From: an uncultured delta proteobacterium
GTDB taxonomy: Bacteria; Myxococcota_A; UBA9160; JAFDET01
Assembly: GCA_947259215.1 (NCBI GenBank)
Contig: CAMYLJ010000007.1
Coordinates: 1 to 64,000, forward strand
Direction of reading: 5' to 3'
Length of the DNA: 64,000 nucleotides
The number at the start of each line of letters is the position of its first letter. Within the stretch, counting starts at the first letter, position 1. The position numbers and the translations under genes were made by a program. The notes under the pieces were generated by a model that saw nothing but the letters and a program-made list of their open reading frames with translations, had not been told where the DNA came from and did no database searches. Shown in pieces: positions 28,623-37,556 of the stretch.

Positions 28623-29695
28623 TGGGCGAAGCCGTCGAGTCGCCGCTCGCCCTGGCCAAACGCGTGAAGGAGGTCGCGCTCGCGCTGGGCTTCGATCGCG
28701 CGGGCGTCGCGCGTGCCGGGCCGCTGCCGCAGCCGGAGCGCCTGGGGGAGTGGCTCGCGCGCGGCTACGCGGGCGAGATGGCGTGGCTGGAGCGCCGCCG
28801 CGAGGAGCGCCTCGACCCGCGGCGCGTCCTGCCGGGCGCGCGCAGCGTGGTGGCGGTGGGCGTGGTCTACGAGCCAGCGTCGCGCGCGCCGGCCGCCGCG
28901 GCCAGCGGGGACGTGTCGCGCTACGCCGGCGGCGACGACTACCACGAGGTCCTGGGCGAGCGACTGCGGGCGTTGGGAGACGCGCTCGAGGCCCTGGCCG
29001 GCCGGCCCGTGGCGAGCCGCGCGTACGTGGATACCGGCCCCTTGCTCGAGCGAGCCTGGGCGGCGCAGGCGGGCCTCGGCTGGCAGGGCAAGAACACCTG
29101 CCTGATCGACCCCGAGCTCGGCTCCTACCTGTTTCTCGGCGCGCTGCTGACGGACCTCGAGCTCGCCGCGGATCGGCCCGCAGCCGACCACTGCGGCACC
29201 TGTCGTGCTTGCCTCGACGCCTGTCCGACCGACGCCTTCCCCGCGCCCTACGTCCTCGATTCGCGCCGCTGCATCGCCTACACGACGATCGAGCTGCGCG
29301 GCGCGATTCCCGAGGAGCTGCGCGCCGGCCACGGCGACCGGGTCTTCGGCTGCGATCTCTGCCAGGAGGTCTGTCCCTGGAACGGCCGGCGGGGGAGGGC
29401 GCTGCCCCCGGATCCGCTCGGTCTGCGCGAGCGCCTCGAGCCGCGTCCCGAATGGCGGCGGCCCAGCCTGGCGTGGCTCCTCGGGCTGGACGAGGACGCC
29501 TGGCGCGCCGCGACCCGGCGCACGGCGCTGCGCCGCGCGAAGCACCGCGGACTCCTCCGCAACGCGCTGGTGGCGGCGGGCAACTCCGGAGATCCCGGGC
29601 TGGCGCCGCTCGTGCGCCGGCACGCCGAGGGCGCCGACCCGCTGCTGGCCGAGCACGCGCGCTGGGCCCTGGCCCGGCTCTCCGAAGGCGCGTGA
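28622..29695 (+). CDS. queG: Epoxyqueuosine reductase QueG
   Basis: 357 residues. Cobalamin-dependent iron-sulfur enzyme for the last step of queuosine synthesis in tRNA (anticodon position 34). Central DUF1730 part (YVDTGPLLERAWAAQAGLGW, GKNTCLI), then two [4Fe-4S] clusters (CGTCRACLDACPTDAF and CDLCQEVCPWN, about residues 198-255) and a C-terminal HEAT-like helical tail (RNALVAAGNSGD). It depends on B12, like the ornithine aminomutase. Confidence 0.93.
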
Positions 29696-29705
29696 GGCCG
29701 GGGGC

Positions 29706-30248
29706 TCAGCGGGGCCGGCGGGCCGCGAGGCGCGCCAGGTGTTGGGGGCGCGGCCCGGGCGTCGGCCCCTCGCGATAGGAGATCTCCTCGAGCTCCGAGA
29801 AGAGCGTCCTCAGCTCTCCCTCTCGGAGTAGAAACGCAGGATTTCTCGGGCCGTAGGCGAGCTCTCTCTGATGTCTCGTGAAGGTCTCGTAGAGCAGGAG
29901 TCCGCCCGGGGCGAGGGCCTCCACGATGGCCGGGGCCAGGGGACGAAAGAGGAAGCGGAACACGAGGATCACGCCACAACTTCCCGCACGCACTGGGATT
30001 CCGTGGTCGCTTTCCAGGTCTGCCCGCACCGGCGCCAGGGGCAGGCCACGCCGGCGCGTCTCGCTGGAAAGCGCTGCCAGGGCCTCGGGATCGCGGTCGA
30101 TGGCGACGCACGGAAGCCCGCGCTCCGCCAGCGCCAGCGCATGGCGGCCCCGGCCGCAGGCCAGGTCGAGCACCGGACCGAGACGCGCTGCGCGGGCAAT
30201 CGCCTCGTGCTGCTCCGCGAGGAGTCCGGACGGCTCAGCCTGCTCCAC
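29706..30248 (-). CDS. SAM-dependent methyltransferase, class I
   Basis: 180 residues. SAM-binding motif I LDLACGRGRHALALA (about 27-41), the acidic strand-2 end VAIDRD, and motif IV region GVILVFRFLFRP. Short, TehB/UbiE-like single-domain enzyme; substrate unknown. It overlaps the phosphodiesterase gene by 14 nt and is probably translated with it. Confidence 0.82.
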   Translation of the reverse strand: MEQAEPSGLLAEQHEAIARAARLGPVLDLACGRGRHALALAERGLPCVAIDRDPEALAALSSETRRRGLPLAPVRADLESDHGIPVRAGSCGVILVFRFLFRPLAPAIVEALAPGGLLLYETFTRHQRELAYGPRNPAFLLREGELRTLFSELEEISYREGPTPGPRPQHLARLAARRPR

Positions 30249-31041
30249 GGCGGGCGTCCAGGGCGGCCACCACTCGGCCCGGGAAGTCGCTCATCACGCC
30301 GTCCACGCCGAGGTCGAGGAGCCGCTCGATCTCGGCGGGCTCGTTGATGGTCCAGACGTGGACGTGCAGCCCGTAGGCGTGGGCGTGGGCCACGAACTCG
30401 GGCGTCACCAGCGAGCGGCCCGCGACCTCGGGCGGCACCTGGAGCGCCATCGGGCCGGGCGGCGGCGGCACGCCGTCGAGCGCGGCGCGCACGAAGCCGA
30501 GCACGTCGCCCGCCGAGGCGCCTACCGCCACCGGCACGCCGGTCTTCTCCACGTGATCGCGCAGCGCCGCCATGATCCGGTCGTCGGCGGCCGCCAGCAG
30601 CGTGCGCTCGGCGCGGTCGGCGACCCGCTCGAGCGTGCGCTCCAGCAGCCCTGGCGTCGCCGCCTTGATCTCCAGGTTGAAGCGCATGTCGGGAAAGGCC
30701 TCGAGGGCCTCGGTCAGGCTCGGGATTCGCAGCCCCTGGCCGCGGAAGGGGTGCGAGCGCCCGCCGTCGGGCGTGAAGCCGTGCCCCGCGTCCAGGCGGC
30801 GCAGCTCCTCCAGGCTGCGGGCCGCCAGCGGTCCCGAGCCGTCGGTCGTGCGGTCGAGGTCCGCGTCGTGGTGGATCACGACCTCGCCGTCCCGGCTCAG
30901 GTGAACGTCGCTCTCCAGGATCGCCACGCCCACGTCCACGGCGCGCCGGAACGACTCCAGCGTGTTCTCGGGCACCTCGCCGGCGGCGCCGCGATGGCCG
31001 ATCGGGATCGGGGTCGGCAGATCGAAGTACGGGTGCGGCAT
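30235..31041 (-). CDS. Glycerophosphodiester phosphodiesterase
   Basis: 268 residues, GDPD TIM barrel without a signal peptide, so cytoplasmic. Catalytic residues are in GHRGAAGEVPENTL (about 15-28), LESDVHLSRDG and VIHHDADLDRTT. It hydrolyses glycerophosphodiesters from phospholipid turnover to sn-glycerol 3-phosphate and an alcohol. It diverges from dcd with 23 bp between the starts. Confidence 0.9.
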   Translation of the reverse strand: MPHPYFDLPTPIPIGHRGAAGEVPENTLESFRRAVDVGVAILESDVHLSRDGEVVIHHDADLDRTTDGSGPLAARSLEELRRLDAGHGFTPDGGRSHPFRGQGLRIPSLTEALEAFPDMRFNLEIKAATPGLLERTLERVADRAERTLLAAADDRIMAALRDHVEKTGVPVAVGASAGDVLGFVRAALDGVPPPPGPMALQVPPEVAGRSLVTPEFVAHAHAYGLHVHVWTINEPAEIERLLDLGVDGVMSDFPGRVVAALDARRGAG

Positions 31042-31064
31042 CCCCGTACCGTATCATCCCCCGC

Positions 31065-31577
31065 ATGTCGGTCCTGACCCGCGACGCCCTGCGCGCCGAG
31101 CTCGACTCCGGTCGGGTGGCGATCGATCCCTTCCAGCCGGATCAGGTGGGCCCCGCCTCGATCGACCTCAGCCTGGGCAACGAGATCCGGGTGATGGAGC
31201 CCGGGGCGAGCGTGATTCCGATCGAGGAGGACGTGGACTACCGGGACCACACCCGCCTGCTCCCGCTGGGCAACGGCTACGAGCTGGGGCCCGGCGAGAC
31301 CATTCACGGCATCACCCACGAGCGCATCACCCTGCCGGAGGATCTGTGCGGATTTCTCGAAGGCCGGAGCCGGTTTGCGAGACTGGGTCTCATGATCCAC
31401 GTGACCTCTGCCTTCGTGCAGCCGGGGGTCTCGAGCCATCAGGTCCTGGAGATGAGCAACCTGGCCGGGCATCCGCTCGGGCTCGTGCCGGGCGTGCGCC
31501 TGTGCCAGCTGGTGCTGATGCGCACCGAGGGCAGCGCGGCCTACCGCGGTCGCTTCTGGGACCAGGACCGCGTTTAG
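31065..31577 (+). CDS. dcd: dCTP deaminase family protein
   Basis: 170 residues, shorter than the E. coli enzyme (193). Converts dCTP to dUTP for thymidylate synthesis. The family core EGRSRFARLGLMIHVTSAFVQPG (about 98-120) and the catalytic VLEMSN (Glu) are present. The TAG stop is supplied by the left end of the palindromic element at 31575-31740. Bifunctional dCTP deaminase/dUTPase activity is possible. Confidence 0.87.
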   Translation: MSVLTRDALRAELDSGRVAIDPFQPDQVGPASIDLSLGNEIRVMEPGASVIPIEEDVDYRDHTRLLPLGNGYELGPGETIHGITHERITLPEDLCGFLEGRSRFARLGLMIHVTSAFVQPGVSSHQVLEMSNLAGHPLGLVPGVRLCQLVLMRTEGSAAYRGRFWDQDRV

Positions 31578-31740
31578 GAGCCGGACCCAGGATGGGGCAC
31601 AGCGTCCGGACGCCGATCCATCCCCGCTGGCTGCGTTGCGCTCCCTGCGCCGTGGCTACGGCCATGGCTCGGTCGCGCGCCTTGCCAGCGGGGCGTCTCG
31701 GCGCCCGGGCCGGCGCACCCCATCCTGGGTCCGGCTCCTA
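31575..31740. repeat. Palindromic element between dcd and dtd
   Basis: 166 bp framed by perfect 23-bp inverted repeats (31575-31597 and 31718-31740). The inside continues as an imperfect stem, with CCCCGCTGGC near 31622 matching GCCAGCGGGG near 31684. It fills the interval exactly: dcd takes its stop codon from the left end and dtd starts 5 bp after the right end. As RNA it would form one long hairpin. It resembles a MITE or REP-like palindromic unit; no transposase is nearby and no target duplication is evident. Confidence 0.75.
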
Positions 31741-31744
31741 ACCC

Positions 31745-32194
31745 GTGCGCGCCGTGGTGCAGCGCGTGCGCCGCGCGGCGGTCCGGGTCGAGGGCGAGAC
31801 CGTGGCCGAGATGGGTCCGGGTCTCCTGGCCCTGGTGGGCGTGGCGCGCGAAGACGGACCGGACGCGGCACGTGAGCTGGCGCACAAGCTCGCCCACCTG
31901 CGGATCCTCCCGGATGATGAAGGGCGCATGAACCGCTCCCTTCTCGAGGCGGGCGGAAGCCTGGGCGTGGTGTCGCAGTTCACGCTGCTCGGCGACGCGC
32001 GCAAGGGCCGGCGACCGGCCTTCACCGAAGCGGCGCCGGGCGCGGCGGCGGAAGTGCTGGTCGACGCCGTGGCCGACGAGGCACGCGCTCTCGGCGTGCG
32101 CGTGGTGACGGGTCGCTTCGGCGCGTCCATGGACGTGGATCTCGTGAACGCCGGCCCGGTCACGATCCTGCTGGACACGGCCCGGCGTTTCTGA
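31745..32194 (+). CDS. dtd: D-aminoacyl-tRNA deacylase
   Basis: 149 residues, usual length. Removes D-amino acids mischarged on tRNA. Both active-site motifs are present: SQFTL (about 78-82, in LGVVSQFTLLGD) and the Gly-cisPro motif NAGPVT (134-139). GTG start at 31745, 5 bp after the palindromic element. A quality-control enzyme for D-amino acids is of interest in an organism whose ornithine pathway generates D-ornithine and D-alanine. Confidence 0.93.
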   Translation: MRAVVQRVRRAAVRVEGETVAEMGPGLLALVGVAREDGPDAARELAHKLAHLRILPDDEGRMNRSLLEAGGSLGVVSQFTLLGDARKGRRPAFTEAAPGAAAEVLVDAVADEARALGVRVVTGRFGASMDVDLVNAGPVTILLDTARRF

Positions 32195-32281
32195 GACCCC
32201 GCGTCTTGACCGGTCGCGCGGAGAAACCCACACTCTGGGGCATGGGGCGCGGCGCTGGATGCGCCGCAAGAGAGGTTCACA

Positions 32282-32689
32282 ATGAGAGATCGCATGCAGG
32301 GAAGGCTGCGAGGGCTGGTCCTCGCGGCGCTGGTGACGGGGCTCTTGTCTGTGGCGCCTGCGGCGCACGCCGAGAGCGCGGCCCGCGAGGCGGGCATCGG
32401 GCTGGGCTCGTTCTTCGGCTCGCTGGTCTACGGGCCGGTGAAGATGATCTACGCGGCCGGTGGGCTCGTGGTGGGTGGCTTGGCGTACGTGGTGTCGGGC
32501 GGCGACGGCGAGGTCACCGGGCCGATCATCAACGCCTCGGTTCGCGGGGACTACATGATCACGCCGGACCACATCCGCGGCGAGAAGGAAGTGGCGTTCA
32601 TCGGCCGGTCGCCCGAAAACCAGGCCGCGCGGTCCCAGGCCCAGGCACAGACGCAGCAGGAGAGCTGGGAGCCGCCGCCGGACTTCTAG
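32282..32689 (+). CDS. Exported glycine-rich protein of unknown function
   Basis: 135 residues. A Sec signal peptide ends near residue 30 (APAAHA), followed by a hydrophobic glycine-rich hairpin (GLGSFFGSLVYGPVKMIYAA and GLVVGGLAYVVSGG), a short conserved-looking segment (ADYM-like GDYMITPDHIRGEKEVAFIG) and a Gln-rich tail. I recognise no family; an outer-membrane or periplasmic glycine-zipper protein is plausible. Confidence 0.65.
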   Translation: MRDRMQGRLRGLVLAALVTGLLSVAPAAHAESAAREAGIGLGSFFGSLVYGPVKMIYAAGGLVVGGLAYVVSGGDGEVTGPIINASVRGDYMITPDHIRGEKEVAFIGRSPENQAARSQAQAQTQQESWEPPPDF

Positions 32690-32772
32690 TCGGGTCCCCG
32701 GGGTTCGCCCCCGGGGAGCGGCCGCGGGCTGGAACCGCGGGCCCGGTCGGGCGATCCTAGGACCGGGTGCCA

Positions 32773-33549
32773 ATGAGCGGATTCGAGTCCGTCGGAGTCT
32801 GGGCTGCGTTCGGAGCGGGAATGCTCTCGTTCCTGTCTCCCTGCGTGATGCCGCTCATGCCGGCGTATCTCTCCCTGATTTCGGGGCTTTCGGTCGAAGA
32901 TCTGCAGGACGCCGAGGGCCAGGAGGGCCTGCGCCGCCGGGTCATGACGGCGTGCCTCGGCTTCGTGGCGGGCTTCTCGACGGTCTTCATCGCGCTCGGC
33001 GCCTCGGCCACGATGATCGGTCGGGTGCTGCGTACCTGGGACGTCGAGGTCTTCGGCCTGGTGATCGGCATCCCGCAGCTGGCCGGTGCCGTCATCATCC
33101 TGATGGGGCTCCACATTGCCGGGCTGCTGCCGATCCACGTCTTCTACCGCGACACGCGGGTCCAGCTGGAGTACCGCCGGCGCAGCCTGTTCGGCACCTA
33201 CCTGGTGGGTGCCGCCTTCGCGTTCGGCTGGTCACCGTGCGTGGGACCGATCCTGTCGGGCATCCTCACCATGGCCGCGGCCCGCGACACGGCGCTCGAG
33301 GGTGCCGGCATGCTGGCCGTCTACTCGGCCGGGCTCGCCGTGCCCTTCCTGCTGACGGGCTGGAGCATCGAGGCCTTCTTCCGCGTCTTCCAGCACATGA
33401 AGCACCACTTCCGAAAGCTCGAGGTCGCGTCGGGCACGCTGCTGGTGGCCATCGGCGTGCTGGTCATGACCGACCAGCTCACGCGCTTCAACAGCTACTT
33501 CGTGTTCCTGAACCGGCTCGTGACGACACTCGAGCAGACGCTCCTCTAG
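32773..33549 (+). CDS. ccdA: CcdA-type cytochrome c biogenesis/thiol transporter
   Basis: 258 residues from ATG 32773 (a GTG 6 bases earlier is equally possible). Polytopic inner-membrane protein with the paired redox cysteines in LSPCVMP (near the N-terminus) and WSPCVGP (middle), which carry electrons from cytoplasmic thioredoxin to the periplasm. The downstream TlpA-like lipoprotein is the natural acceptor, so the pair should reduce periplasmic disulfides, for example apocytochrome c. Confidence 0.9.
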   Translation: MSGFESVGVWAAFGAGMLSFLSPCVMPLMPAYLSLISGLSVEDLQDAEGQEGLRRRVMTACLGFVAGFSTVFIALGASATMIGRVLRTWDVEVFGLVIGIPQLAGAVIILMGLHIAGLLPIHVFYRDTRVQLEYRRRSLFGTYLVGAAFAFGWSPCVGPILSGILTMAAARDTALEGAGMLAVYSAGLAVPFLLTGWSIEAFFRVFQHMKHHFRKLEVASGTLLVAIGVLVMTDQLTRFNSYFVFLNRLVTTLEQTLL

Positions 33550-33568
33550 GAGCGCTCGGAGGACCCGC

Positions 33569-34114
33569 GTGATTCGTGCACCCCGACCGCTGTGGACCCT
33601 GGGCCTGGCCCTGGTGCTCGCGTGCGGCGCCGGCGGCGAGGGGGCGGCGCCGGTCGGCGAGGAGGCCGCGGCGGCGAACCCGGCCCCGGACTTCAGCCTT
33701 TCCGACCTGGACGGCAACACGGTGGAGCTGTCCGCCCTGCGCGGCCAGGTGGTGGTGATCGACTTCTGGGCCACCTGGTGTCCGCCCTGCGAGTTCCAGA
33801 TCCCGGTCCTGAACGAGGTCTACGAGGCGGAGCGCACGGCGGGGGTCGAGATCCTCGGTGTGTCCGTGGACACCGAGGGTCCGGACGTCGTGCGCGCCTA
33901 TGTCGAGAAGCACGGCGCCAGCTACCCGATCCTGCTGGGCAGCGAGAAGCTGGCCCGCCAGTTCGGGGCGCCGGGCTTTCCGGCGCTGATCCTGGTGGGA
34001 CCCGACGGCGGGATCGAGCAGATCCACGTGGGCCTGATCGAGGCGCCGGAGCTGCGGGAGGCGATCGCCGACTTGCGGGGAGACCCGGTGCCCGCGGCCG
34101 ACGAGCCCGCCTGA
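33569..34114 (+). CDS. TlpA-like thioredoxin lipoprotein
   Basis: 181 residues from GTG 33569. Lipoprotein signal with lipobox LVLAC (C19), a low-complexity Ala/Glu linker, then a thioredoxin fold with WCPPC (C71/C74), and the cis-proline in GFPALIL near 136. Periplasmic, membrane-anchored disulfide reductase of the TlpA/ResA group. It follows ccdA after 19 nt and probably takes its electrons from it. Confidence 0.9.
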   Translation: MIRAPRPLWTLGLALVLACGAGGEGAAPVGEEAAAANPAPDFSLSDLDGNTVELSALRGQVVVIDFWATWCPPCEFQIPVLNEVYEAERTAGVEILGVSVDTEGPDVVRAYVEKHGASYPILLGSEKLARQFGAPGFPALILVGPDGGIEQIHVGLIEAPELREAIADLRGDPVPAADEPA

Positions 34115-34148
34115 GAGCCGCCTAAAGCGAGCGGCAGAATCGGTCGAA

Positions 34149-34176
34149 AGCGTCTCCGGAGCCCTCTGGAGGCGCT
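34149..34176 (+). promoter_or_regulatory. Hairpin that hides the CRP-like gene's ribosome binding site
   Basis: AGCGTCTCC (34149-34157) pairs along all 9 bases, one of them G-U, with GGAGGCGCT (34168-34176), leaving a 10-nt loop. The right arm contains the Shine-Dalgarno GGAGG and touches the GTG start, so translation should need the stem to open. Confidence 0.5.
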
Positions 34177-34809
34177 GTGAGCAGCCAGCCCGCCGATACC
34201 CAGTTCGAGGTGCGCCGCTCTCACGAGCGGAGCTTCGACGCTGGCGAGATCGTCTTCGACGAAGGGGACGGCGGGGAGCTCTTGTACGTCATCCAGAGCG
34301 GCGAGGTGGAGCTGACCCGGGGGACTGCCTCCGGACGCCGGCTGGTGGGGCGCCTCGGCCCCGGTGAGTTCTTCGGCGAGATGAGCGTGGTCCTGGGCGG
34401 AGAGCGCCGCATCCGCGCCACGGCCGGGACGAGCCTGCGCCTGGTCGAGGTGGATGGGCGCACCCTCGAGGACATGTGTGTCCAGCGACCCGAGGTCGCC
34501 ATCCGCATGATCCAGCGTCTCGCCGGTCGCGTGATCGACCTGGAGAAGCGCCTGGCGGCCCTCGGCAGCGACGACCTGCTGCCGCCCATGGTGCGGGTAC
34601 TGCTGCGCCTGGCCGAGCCGCGAGGCGGGGGAGCCCACATCGAGACCAGCCTGCGCGCGCTGTCCGACGAGTCCGGTCTGTCCATGCGCGAGGCGCACCG
34701 CGCCCTGCAGCAGCTGTTCGACGAGAAGGTCCTGCGGCTCGCGGACGACGCCCTCGAGGTGGACGACCTGGAGGCCGTCGCGGCCGTCCTGGACCACGGC
34801 GCGGACTGA
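34177..34809 (+). CDS. CRP/FNR-superfamily cyclic-nucleotide-binding protein
   Basis: 210 residues from GTG 34177. The cyclic-nucleotide-binding jelly roll covers about 15-125 (FDEGDGGELLYVIQSGEVEL; GEFFGEMSVVLGGERRIRATA, where GEMS and the Arg are the phosphate-binding positions), then a dimerisation helix and a C-terminal winged-helix part (ALSDESGLSMREAHRALQQLFDEKVLRL). No FNR-type cysteines, so cAMP or another nucleotide rather than oxygen is expected. The start codon lies against a hairpin covering its ribosome binding site. Confidence 0.83.
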   Translation: MSSQPADTQFEVRRSHERSFDAGEIVFDEGDGGELLYVIQSGEVELTRGTASGRRLVGRLGPGEFFGEMSVVLGGERRIRATAGTSLRLVEVDGRTLEDMCVQRPEVAIRMIQRLAGRVIDLEKRLAALGSDDLLPPMVRVLLRLAEPRGGGAHIETSLRALSDESGLSMREAHRALQQLFDEKVLRLADDALEVDDLEAVAAVLDHGAD

Positions 34810-34824
34810 AATCGTCCCGCGGGT

Positions 34825-34852
34825 TTGACCCCCCAGCGACGGGTTTGATAGC
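34825..34852 (+). promoter_or_regulatory. Possible lptD promoter
   Basis: TTGACC (34825-34830) and GATAGC (34847-34852) with 16 bases between, in the 132-bp interval before lptD. The -10 is weak. GGGTTTGA occurs twice here, 20 bases apart. Confidence 0.3.
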
Positions 34853-34941
34853 GTTCCACCGGCTGCGCGGGGGGGCGCAAACTGCCGGGCTCTCGACTTC
34901 ATTCGGCTGCTTCCGCGCGTCGGGCGTTCGTCGCACTCGCC

Positions 34942-37521
34942 TTGGCGGCGTTCGTGGCGCTCGCCGCCGGCGCCGTGCGCGCCCAGCCCCTAGGCGGGCT
35001 CGATGCCGGGGGCGGCGCGCTCGACATCACCGCCGACGCGGTGGAGTTCGAGCAGGCCCGGAACGTCTACGTGGCCCGCGGCAACGTGGTGATCCGCCAG
35101 GAAGAGCGGGTCTTGAAGGCCGACTGGGTGGTGTTCCAGAACGCCACCCGCCACGGTCTGGCCAGCGGGAACGTGGTGCTGGAGGACGGGCCGGACCTCC
35201 TCTACGCCGACTTCCTGCAGTTCAACATCGACACCCTCCAAGGTGTGGTGTTCGACGGTGTCATCACGAACAACGACACCGGCTTCCGAATGGAGGGGGA
35301 GGAGATCCGCAAGACCGCGGAGCAGACCTACGTCTTCGAGGACGGGCTCTTCACCACCTGCCGCTGCCCGGACGAAGGCCGGGACCCCTGGGCCATCGAG
35401 GCCGCGACGGCGAACGTCGAGGTGGGGGGCTACGCGGTCACCAAGAACAGCAAGGTGAAGATCCTCGGGGTACCGGTGCTCTGGCTCCCCTGGTTCGTGT
35501 GGCCGGTGAAGAACCAGCGCCAGAGCGGGTTCCTCTTCCCGACCTTCTCGGCCGGACAACGTTCGGGAGCCGAGCTCGGCGTGCCCCTCTTCTGGGCGCC
35601 GCGGGAGGATGTGAACGTGATCCTGGAGCCCACCTGGTCCGGCAAGCGCGGATTCATCCTGAAGGGACTGACCGAGTACCTGATCGGCGAGGACGGGAGC
35701 GGCACCATCTTCGGCTCGATGATTCCCGACGACCAGGACATCGAGAATCCCGACTCGGTCGCGACCCCCTTCGACTCCTTACGCGGGGGCATCGCCTTCG
35801 AGCACAAGCAGACCCTGCCCTGGTGGGACCTGAAGTTCCGGGCCCTGGGCGCCATCGTGTCCGACAACCAGTACCCGTTCGACATCCAGGAATTCCGCAG
35901 CTTCCGGCGCGACCGTTGGATCGAGTCCCTGGCCTCGTTGACGAAGCACTTCGGCGAGTACGGCTCGCTCGGCGCCTTCACGGCGGTGCGCTGGGCCGAC
36001 GACCTCCAGAGCCCGGACAACGAGGACCGCGACGAGTTCCTGATGCAGCGGCTGCCAGAGGTCCACCTCACCCAGGCCGCGGCTCCCTTCCCGTGGTGGG
36101 ACCGCCTCGTGACGTCCTTCGACCTCGACTACACCCACTACTGGCGCCAGACCGATCCGCGTGAGCTGTATCCGACCGCGGTGGACGTGGACGGCGTCTT
36201 CCTCGACACCGGAATCGACGCCCTCCCGGACGGCGTGGAGCGCAACCAGCAGGGCGGCCTGGTCACCCTCGGGGGCGTGACCGACGGATCGATCATCTTC
36301 CCGGACGGCACCACCATCACCGCCGCGGACATCCTGGCGGAGAGTCCCGACATCGATCCCATGGAGCTGGCGGACCTCTTCAATCCCGACCAGAACGTGG
36401 ACAACTTCCCGCCGGGACCGGAGCGGAACGCGCGCTTCGACGAAGGCGAGCCCATCGCCGACAAGGGGCACCGGCTGCTGGTGAACCCCCGCATCGCGGC
36501 GCCCTTCCGCCTGTTCGGGGGTCTCGAGGTGTATCCCGAGGTGGGCTACCACGGGACCTTCTACCAGAGCGACAACCTGGGCTTCAGCCAGCGCAGCCTG
36601 CTCATGAGCAAGATCGATCTGCGCACGCGGCTCACCAAGCGCATCAACTTGCCCTTCGAGCAGGGCACGCTGGAGCACGTGCTCGAGCCCAAGTTCAGCT
36701 TCTTCTCCGTGCTGGACCTCTCCTCGGACACCCTCACGCCGATCTTCCTGCCGGAGACCGCGGTGCCCCAGCGGCGCATCCGCCAGCTCAGCCTGGACAA
36801 CGTGCTGCGGGACCCGGCGGATCGGGTCCGCCAGATCAACGGGGCGGTCCTCGGGGTTTCGAACCGTTTCTACACCCTGGAGCCGGAGCCCGAGCATGCG
36901 GCAGCCGGCGAGGAGCCGGAGGAGGGGTTCCTCTGGGTGCCGACCCGCCTCTTCGGCGACGTCAGCGCGTCGGTCGAGTACCGCACGTCCGACTCGGAGT
37001 GGGGCTGGTTCGTGGTCGACGGGACCCTCTTTCCGTGGGGCCGGGTCCGCACCCGGTTGAACGTGAGCTGGGACATCGAGAACAGCCAGCTCGCCGAGGG
37101 GCTCTTGGACGCCAGCTGGAGCCACGAGTCGGGCCACGACGTGTCGATCCGCTACCGCTTCCTCCAGGACGTGCCCCAGTTCTTCGAGGACTTCAGCGGC
37201 CGCGACGATCGCTTCGAGGAGTTCGACGGCGACGTCAACACCATCAACCAGATCGAAGTCGGCCTGCGCTGGGCCGTCACCCGGCACTGGGCGGTGCTCT
37301 ACGACGGGATCTACGACCTCGAGCAGAGCATCTTCCTGACCAACCAGGGCGGGGTGGAGTTCATCTCCAGGTGCCGCTGCTGGGCCATCCAGTTCCTGTT
37401 GGAGAACGACCGCAATACCGGGATCCAGTTCGGGTTGCGCTACACGCTGATCGGGCTCGGCGACGACACGGTCCGCCCCTTCCGGGGCGGCGCCTTGGGC
37501 GTGCTGGGCTCGGGCCGCTAG
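34942..37521 (+). CDS. lptD: LPS-assembly protein LptD
   Basis: 859 residues from TTG 34942. Outer-membrane beta-barrel that, with LptE, inserts lipopolysaccharide into the outer leaflet. A signal peptide (ALAAGAVRAQP) leads into an OstA jelly-roll domain (ITADAVEFEQARNVYVARGNVVI, about 30-120) and a large C-terminal barrel. In place of the E. coli cysteines there are two CRC pairs, C139/C141 and C811/C813. The true start may lie further up: in-frame codons before 34942 add RRAFVALAL, a fitting n-region, but only a CTG (34882) is available after the last in-frame stop at 34849. No lptE or surA is adjacent. Confidence 0.88.
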   Translation: MAAFVALAAGAVRAQPLGGLDAGGGALDITADAVEFEQARNVYVARGNVVIRQEERVLKADWVVFQNATRHGLASGNVVLEDGPDLLYADFLQFNIDTLQGVVFDGVITNNDTGFRMEGEEIRKTAEQTYVFEDGLFTTCRCPDEGRDPWAIEAATANVEVGGYAVTKNSKVKILGVPVLWLPWFVWPVKNQRQSGFLFPTFSAGQRSGAELGVPLFWAPREDVNVILEPTWSGKRGFILKGLTEYLIGEDGSGTIFGSMIPDDQDIENPDSVATPFDSLRGGIAFEHKQTLPWWDLKFRALGAIVSDNQYPFDIQEFRSFRRDRWIESLASLTKHFGEYGSLGAFTAVRWADDLQSPDNEDRDEFLMQRLPEVHLTQAAAPFPWWDRLVTSFDLDYTHYWRQTDPRELYPTAVDVDGVFLDTGIDALPDGVERNQQGGLVTLGGVTDGSIIFPDGTTITAADILAESPDIDPMELADLFNPDQNVDNFPPGPERNARFDEGEPIADKGHRLLVNPRIAAPFRLFGGLEVYPEVGYHGTFYQSDNLGFSQRSLLMSKIDLRTRLTKRINLPFEQGTLEHVLEPKFSFFSVLDLSSDTLTPIFLPETAVPQRRIRQLSLDNVLRDPADRVRQINGAVLGVSNRFYTLEPEPEHAAAGEEPEEGFLWVPTRLFGDVSASVEYRTSDSEWGWFVVDGTLFPWGRVRTRLNVSWDIENSQLAEGLLDASWSHESGHDVSIRYRFLQDVPQFFEDFSGRDDRFEEFDGDVNTINQIEVGLRWAVTRHWAVLYDGIYDLEQSIFLTNQGGVEFISRCRCWAIQFLLENDRNTGIQFGLRYTLIGLGDDTVRPFRGGALGVLGSGR

Positions 37522-37524
37522 CCG

Positions 37525-37556
37525 AGCCGCGTCCGGCGAAGGGGCGCCGCGCGGCT
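37525..37556 (+). terminator. Hairpin after lptD
   Basis: Stem AGCCGCG (37525-37531) / CGCGGCT (37550-37556) with an 18-nt loop, right behind the lptD stop. No T-run follows; the right arm touches the candidate trp promoter. Confidence 0.3.
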
